From contig NC_092562.1 in assembly GCF_037975245.1 (NCBI RefSeq), positions 32,244,554 to 32,308,553 on the forward strand: a stretch of 64,000 nucleotides of DNA. Direction: 5' to 3'. The position numbers and the translations under genes are program-made. Each line of letters begins with the position of its first letter. The stretch's first letter is position 1. The DNA is from Apostichopus japonicus (Eukaryota > Echinodermata > Holothuroidea > Aspidochirotida > Stichopodidae). Of the stretch, positions 45,001 to 54,000 are shown piece by piece. The notes below the pieces were generated by a model, which was given only the letters and a program-made list of their open reading frames with translations, made no database searches and was not told the origin of the DNA.

Positions 45001-48000
45001 ACTGCTATTCAATATTGGGGAACTGCTATGCAACAAAAATATTGTATAGCAATTGTCGAAATTTGTTGCTATGCAATTTTTTGGCCATAAGTCGAACACT
45101 GTACAGTAGTGTATGCAGTAATGTACAGTAATGTATATAATGCAGTAGTGTATGTAGTAATGTACAGTAATGTATATAATGCAGTATTGTATGCAGTAAT
45201 GTACAGTAATGTATATAATGCAGTATTGTATGCAGTAATGTACAGTAATGTATATAATGCAGCAGTGTATGCAGTAATGTACAGTAATGTATATAATGCA
45301 GTAGTGTATGTAGTAATGTACAGTAATGTATATAATGCAGTAGTGTATGCAGTAATGTGCAGTAATGTATATAATGCAGTATTGTATGCAGTAATGTGCA
45401 GTAATGTATATAATGCAGTAGTGTATGCAGTAATGTACAGTAATGTATATAATGCAGTAGTGTATGTAGTAATGTGCAGTAATGTATATAATGCAGTAGT
45501 GTATGCAGTAATGTACAGTAATGTATATAATGCAGTAGTGTATGCAGTAATGTGCAGTAATGTATATAATGCAGTATTGTATGCAGTAATGTGCAGTAAT
45601 GTATATAATGCAGTAGTGTATGCAGTAATGTACAGTAATGTATATAATGCAGTAGTGTATGTAGTAATGTGCAGTAATGTATATAATGCAGTATTGTATG
45701 CAGTAATGTGCAGTAATGTATATAATGCAGTAGTGTATGCAGTTATGTGCAGTAATGTATATAATACAGTAGTGTATGCAGTAATGTGCAGTAATGTATA
45801 TAATGCAGTATTGTATGCAGTAATGTACAGTAATGTATATAATGCAGTAGTGTATGTAGTAATGTACAGTAATGTATATAATACAGTAGTGTATGTAGTA
45901 ATGTACAGTACTGTATATAATACAGTAGTGTATGCAGTTATGTGCAGTAATGTATATAATACAGTAGTGTATGCAGTTATGTGCAGTAATGTATATAATA
46001 CAGTAGTGTATGCAGTAATGTACAGTACTGTATATAATACAGTAGTGTATGCAGTAATGTACAGTAATGTATATAATACAGTAGTGTATGCAGTAATGTG
46101 CAGTAATGTATATAATGCAGTAGTGTATGCAGTAATGTACAGTAATGTATATAATGCAGTAGTGTATGCAGTAATGTGCAGTAAGGTATATAATGCAGTA
46201 GTGTATGCAGTAATGTACAGTAATGTATATAATGCAGTAGTGTATGTAGTAATGTGCAGTAATGTATATAATGCAGTAGTGTATGCAGTAATGTGCAGTA
46301 ATGTATATAATGCAGTAGTGTATGTAGTAATGTACAGTAATGTATATAATGCAGTAGTGTATGCAGTAATGTGCAGTAATGTATATAATGCAGTAGTGTA
46401 TGTAGTAATGTACAGTAATGTATATAATGCAGTAGTGTATGCAGTAATGTGCAGTAATGTATATAATGCAGTAGTGTATGCAGTAATGTACAGTAATGTA
46501 TATAATGCAGTAGTGTATGCAGTAATGTGCAGTAATGTATATAATGCAGTAGTGTATGCAGTAATGTGCAGTAATGTATATAATGCAGTAGTGTATGTAG
46601 TAATGTACAGTAATGTATATAATGCAGTAGTGTATGCAGTAATGTGCAGTAATGTATATAATGCAGTAGTGTATGCAGTAATGTGCAGTAATGTATATAA
46701 TGCAGTAGTGTATGCAGTAATGTGCAGTAATGTATATAATGCAGTAGTGTATGCAGAATGTGCAGTAATGTATATAATGCAGTATTGTATGCAGTAATGT
46801 ACAGTAATGTATATAATACAGTATTGTATGCAGTAATGTGCAGTAATGTATATAATGCAGTAGTGTATGTAGTAATGTACAGTAATGTATATAATGCAGT
46901 AGTGTATGTAGTAATGTACAGTAATGTATATAATGCAGTAGTGTATGCAGTAATGTGCAGTAATGTATATAATGCAGTAGTGTATGTAGTAATGTACAGT
47001 AATGTATATAATACAGTAGTGTATGTAGTAATGTACAGTAATGTATATAATGCAGTAGTGTATGCAGTAATGTGCAGTAATGTATATAATCCAGTAGTGT
47101 ATGTAGTAATGTGCAGTAATGTATATAATGCAGTATTGTATGCAGTAATGTACAGTACTGTATATAATGCAGTATTGTATGCAGTAATGTACAGTAATGT
47201 ATATAATACAGTATTGTATGCAGTAATGTGCAGTAATGTATATAATGCAGTAGTGTATGCAGTAATGTACAGTATTGTATAAAATGCAGTAGTGTATGTA
47301 GTAATGTACAGTAATGTATATAATGCAGTAGTGTATGCAGTAATGTGCAGTAATGTATATAATGCAGTAGTGTATGCAGTAATGTACAGTATTGTATAAA
47401 ATGCAGTAGTGTATGTAGTAATGTACAGTAATGTATATAATGCAGTAGTGTATGCAGTAATGTGCAGTAATGTATATAATGCAGTAGTGTATGCAGTAAT
47501 GTACAGTAATGTATATAATGCAGTAGTGTATGTAGTAATGTGCAGTAATGTATATAATGCAGTAGTGTATGCAGTAATGTGCAGTAATGTATATAATGCA
47601 GTAGTGTATGTAGTAATGTACAGTAATGTATATAATGCAGTAGTGTATGCAGTAATGTGCAGTAATGTATATAATGCAGTAGTGTATGTAGTAATGTACA
47701 GTAATGTATATAATGCAGTAGTGTATGCAGTAATGTGCAGTAATGTATATAATGCAGTAGTGTATGCAGTAATGTACAGTAATGTATATAATGCAGTAGT
47801 GTATGCAGTAATGTGCAGTAATGTATATAATGCAGTAGTGTATGCAGTAATGTGCAGTAATGTATATAATGCAGTAGTGTATGTAGTAATGTACAGTAAT
47901 GTATATAATGCAGTAGTGTATGCAGTAATGTGCAGTAATGTATATAATGCAGTAGTGTATGCAGTAATGTGCAGTAATGTATATAATGCAGTAGTGTATG

Positions 48001-51000
48001 CAGTAATGTGCAGTAATGTATATAATGCAGTAGTGTATGCAGTAATGTGCAGTAATGTATATAATGCAGTAGTGTATGCAGTAATGTACAGTAATGTATA
48101 TAATGCAGTAGTGTATGCAGTAATGTGCAGTAATGTATATAATGCAGTAGTGTATGTAGTAATGTACAGTAATGTATATAATGCAGTAGTGTATGTAGTA
48201 ATGTACAGTAATGTATATAATGCAGTAGTGTATGCAGTAATGTGCAGTAATGTATATAATGCAGTAGTGTATGTAGTAATGTGCAGTAATGTATATAATG
48301 CAGTAGTGTATGTAGTAATGTGCAGTAATGTATATAATGCAGTATTGTATGCAGTAATGTACAGTACTGTATATAATGCAGTATTGTATGCAGTAATGTA
48401 CAGTAATGTATATAATACAGTAGTGTATGCAGTAATGTGCAGTAATGTATATAATGCAGTAGTGTATGCAGTAATGTACAGTATTGTATAAAATGCAGTA
48501 TTGTATGTAGTAATGTACAGTAATGTATATAATACAGTAGTGTATGTAGTAATGTACAGTACTGTATATAATGCAGTAGTGTATGCAGTTATGTGCAGTA
48601 ATGTATATAATGCAGCAGTGTATGCAGTAATGTACAGTAATGTATATAATGCAGTATTGTATGCAGTAATGTGCAGTTATGTATATAATACAGTAGTGTA
48701 TGTAGTAATGTACAGTAATGTATATAATACAGTATTGTATGCAGTAATGTGCAGTAATGTATATAATGCAGTATTGTATGCAGTAATGTGCAGTAATGTA
48801 TATAATGCAGTAGTGTATGCAGTAATGTACAGTATTGTATAAAATGCAGTAGTGTGATCCATGGTTTATAACTTTCAATTTCTGCTCTACCAATCTGTCC
48901 ATTATCATCATTTTTGTTTATCATGTTCAAAAAATAATTCCTGTAATAATTAAGAAAAAGATGGATTCAGTTCTAACCTTCCAAGCACTGATACTGTATT
49001 TGTATTCCCCTACTGTAACATTCAATTTTACAAGTTTGTCAAGGTTTCTTCACATAGGCTTTTAGTGAAAAACGGGAACAAGAACGAAACAAAAGTAAAA
49101 AAACAGAAGACTCAAAATAGAATAATGAACAAAATGAATGTAGAAAACACCGGCAATAAATTTAAAAACAAAAAAAATGTGAGTTTTCATAAGATGATAA
49201 GAGATTTACGACCTGACTTACTTGAAGGAATCATCTACATGCTACCGAGGTTCTACCCTTTTGAAATAGTTTCCTGAATATCCATTGTGTTGTAAAGTTT
49301 ATCGCGTAGCCACTACTCATGGCAGCAGAGACGGCATTTTTTTGTTCATGCAGACTGCCAGGAACCTAATCCCAACAGTTTGTTGATTACCCCACCTTTT
49401 TTTGGCTTTTCGTCTGACATTTTGCATTTCAACCCAACATTTCAGACGCTATTGACTTGGATGTTCTGTTAACTTCAACAAACTACTAGTACTGTACACC
49501 ACCTGTGCCCAATATAACTGATACTTACATTCATGTTTGAAGGTCCTGTGTGAGAAGAGTCTCAACAAGCAGATCATAACCGCTAGGATGACTGGCCACA
49601 CTAGTTCCACAGCCAGTCGAACCTGCAAATTAATAGATTCATATTAGTGTTCAAATCATAATCGGAATCGGGCCGATTATTGCATAATCAGAACATAATC
49701 GGAATAGGTAAAAATTATGTGGAATACCAGTTATGTCATGTACCAATTATTCAGAAACATATAGGTGAAAATATCATTATTCAAAATACATATGGAAGTT
49801 GAAAATATCAACTGATGTTTTAGGTTTGCTCTATTACTACGAAACATTAAAATAAAGACACCATCTATACGTCTTTCACAATGTAATTTCATCAAATTAG
49901 GCTGCCAGGGTCGCCGATTTTGCATCCCTCATGGTTACTGACTTCAATGTTTCTCGGCACAGTAAGCATGGTAACAATTAAGGAATTTGCTGGATAAGGC
50001 CTGTGTTGATTAGCTGAGTATAGGTTATGTTTAGGCATGAAATGCTCCGTACCTGTAGTGCAGTATTTGTCTTTGATGCACTAATTTGTAATTTGATGTT
50101 TCTTTTTCTCACAATTTGAAAAGGACCATGCTTCCCTGCCCATTACTTCCCTTTTACCGTGGACCCTCTTATCTCCATTTTTTTCAACCTTTCAATGTTT
50201 GCCGCAATGCCCTCAAAAAATAATTTGATTTCGGCAGAAATGCTGATATGCCTCGAATCCAAAGCTGTCGCATTAGGCCTAACACTACAGTAGGTTGTTA
50301 CATTGTAAACAGGTCTCGGAATACGGTCTACAATTTTGCTCAAATCAATTATGCACAAGCAATATATATGCAAAGTTTTCATGTGAAAAAACATTATTGG
50401 AGTAGTTTCTAGTTGTTATGATTTCTTTACATCAATCTGGTAACATTCAACAGTTATTATAAACAAGTTACAATGGTACCAATTGCTGTTCAGTTTGATA
50501 GGCCTAGAAGTTAACATTTTCTAATTGAACTTGCATGGAGCTAAATAGGTAACAATTTAACAAATAAGGATGTTTAACTTCAAATTCGTAACGTTTGTAT
50601 TTGTTCATAAACGGAATCATACTGAAAATAAGTACAAAATCATGTCGGAATGTAAGAAATATGTAATTAAAATTTTCACTTTAGTAAAGATTGAAGATGG
50701 ATGGCTTGTCTGAGATAATTTTTGGGATGGATATTCTGAGTAACCATGCTTAGCGCATTTCAAACCATTAACAGGTGACATACACGTCGTGGTGGTTAGG
50801 TCAATTGCTTAGCACAGTGCTTCCTTGGTAGGATGTCATAGTTTTGTACTTCGGAAATTTGTAAACAAATTTATTTTTTTTCTTTCCGCGAAACCCCAGA
50901 GGTGACTTGGTCATGTATTCAAAAGGATACATAAGAGCCCTTTCTTACATTTAGTACAATGAAAGCAAGAAGAAACAGAGGAAAAGCACAACAATAATTG

Positions 51001-54000
51001 TTTCCTTTACATACTTTATTGCTGATTTTGTACAAATAGGATACTTTCTCTTTATTAAATAATCGGAATCGAAATTGGCCCGATAATGAGAAAAATAATC
51101 AGTATATAATCGATATTTTCTGTTTAAGCATAATTGTTTATCACTAATTCATATTGTAATCATCATTTTCCTTGATATTATGATATATTAAAACATGAGG
51201 GAGTTGTCGTTTCTTTCCTTGATGGCCCATCTTGTAGTTATGTTGTGGCAATTTCTTTTGCTGCTCTAGAGTTTTAACTTAATCTACTGTAGGAAGTGTG
51301 CAGGTTGCAGAGTATTTGTGTAAGGTGAAGAAAACTTCTGTTAATGAAATATAGGTCAAGTACAGTAAGGTGATCTAAGAGCTCTGTGTATTACCTAATA
51401 ACTTTGAGAACAATAAAAAGCACAATGTGTAAATCCATCTACTGTACTGTACAATCATCAATATTATCCTCCAGTGTAATGTACAGTATTCAATCTACTG
51501 TACAATCATCAATATTACCATACCAGTGTAATGTAGTCAATCTACTGTACAATCATCAATATTATCCTCCAGTGTAATGTAGTCAATCTACTGTACAATC
51601 ATCAATATTATCCTCCAGTGTAATGTAGTCAATTTACTGTACAATCATCAATAGTATCCTCCAGTGTAATGAAGTCAATCTACTGTATTATCATAAATGT
51701 TATCCTCCAGTGTAACTTAGGCATTCTACTGTACATTGTACAGTAGAACGCCTAAGTTACACTGGAGGAGTCAGTTGCCTGTTTTACTTACCTAGCTGTT
51801 ACGGGGATCATATTTTACCTACTTTTCTTAAACGTCTAAGATAATAATTCTCATAACTTAACCGAACCTTTACTGACTGACCTTATTAATTCTAGACCAT
51901 GAAACGTTCCTTGGCAACATGCCAAAAAATTGTTAACAACAGGTGTTAGACAGGGGATGAGCTCACAGTTGTTTGGCAAGGTACCTTGGAAAATGTAGCC
52001 TACCATAGTTGTAGTATAGTGCAAGCTATTGTTAGGCAGTCTAGGAATGGGGCTTTGCCGAACGTTGTTTCATAAAATCGCATGTTTTTTTAAGTTAAAC
52101 TTTTTAATGATTGTAAGACAGATAGATCTCTTTTCATTTTATAACAAAATATGGCTACTCTAACTTGTCATTTCAAAATTTTCATCAGTTTTGTAACAAT
52201 TTAAATTAAAAAAGTTGTCAGTATTTTGTATCCACAGCTGCGAATATTTTATCGCCAGACGCGCCAAATTTTCCAGGGCGTTAACCCCTGGACCCCCACA
52301 AGGGGTTCCACCACATGACCCCACTGGGGGACTACCCCACGCCATTATGCTACGCGTGCTAATTGTGTTTGCTGCGCGAACTCCGGCGGGAAATCGACAG
52401 GGTGTTCGCGGGAAATTTTACAAAGTTTTCCACACTTCCCCCCTACCCTCTGCCTACCCCGCCACAATGCACAAATTCAATATATCTGTGACCCATTGTT
52501 GTACTTGTAATTGCGTAGGCCTAGCCCTACTACCGTACACTTCTGTAGTAATCGCTTCCTAACAACCGACTTTCCTAACCTTGGCCTAGCTGGTGAAAGC
52601 CTTGTAGTCTAACACTCCATATGATCGCGAACTTCAATACACAATGCCAATATTAAGTAGGCCTCTATATTAGGCTTATAACTGCCATACAATGCCTGCG
52701 CTATTACAGTAGGGGCTATGCAATTAACAAAGAAATATTTGCTTCAAATATCTCTGTAACAGTTACCGATGAACTGAAAGAGAAACAAAAATCTGTTTAA
52801 AACTTCATGAAAACGCGCGATTCGTCTTTTTCAATGCAACGATCGTCAAAACTAAGCAAATACAACCAAATTCTTGACATACGCGTTACGAAAAAACGAT
52901 ACTTGCAGCGCTATTTTGAGAATGTACTTCCGCATCAAAAGTGGTGGCGCTCTTTCGGAATTATAATCTGAGTTATATAACTCTTATTTTGAGGCAACAA
53001 CACAGGTTACGTTTAAACGTTAACCGTTCGGTTAATAGAAACGGTTAACCGGTTAGTGAATTAACCGGAATGACACAGCCCTACTGTACAATCATAATCA
53101 GTTCGCAGGTTTCTCCCGGGGGTGAAAAAAACTGCAGAATAAACCGCGGTTTTTTCCACCCGGAAGAAACAGGTTTCTTCCAGTTTCTTCCACGTCCCCG
53201 GAAGAAATAGGTTTCTTCCGGAAGAAACCGAACCATTATATTACCATTCCAGTGTAATGTAGTCAATCTACTGTATTATCATAAATATGATCCTCCAGTG
53301 TAACTTAGGCAATCTACTGTACAATAATAAATATTATTATCCTCCAGTGCCTTGTACAGTACAGTATTTCACCTACTAATGTGTAAGTTTATACTGCAGA
53401 TCTATGCTTTGTCTGTCTGATGTAAACATCATTGTACTGAAATCTTATTGATCAGTCATAAGTCTGAAGAAATGGTATTGATAATGCATTAAATAATACT
53501 ATCAGTTATAGCAACAATACAAATTTCTAAAACGTTTTTGCCCAGATTAAGAAACAGATTAACATTGACAAACTCTCTTCTTCATATTGTACTTTCTTAT
53601 TTCAACTTAGAAGCCAGTGGAAAGCAGATCCTGTGGGGAATGGCACTATTAAGAATCTACCTGGTTTCATTTAAACTGTATAAAAATAATGATATTTATG
53701 ATACTCTTCTGAAATCCCAATGCCTTTTACTGATTATTTCTTAAAACTTAAAATTAATGGCAACGGTGAAAATTTACAAAATTATTTTGTTTGTAATTAA
53801 GGTCTTTTTCATATATTGCATTATTGCTGTGAAGTTAACAAAATTTGAAAGAATACAGTATTTTATAATACTCAGCATTGTTACCAATGCAGGATATTGC
53901 GTCTGCGAACGAATCTTTTAGCCAGGGACACAAAACTTTTGGGCAGACGCATTCTTTTTTTGAGGGGGGGGGAAAATAAATCCCCAAGTACACACTCACA

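Noticed and set aside
45069-48911. 1,280-codon open frame on the minus strand and frames of 562, 360 and 174 codons on the plus strand
   Set aside because: All lie in the 39-bp satellite and encode 13-residue periodic peptides; open frames exist on both strands because the unit has few stops and is a multiple of three.
49065-49277. 70-codon Lys/Asn-rich open frame
   Set aside because: Composition-driven in an A-rich stretch, with no start context or family signal.
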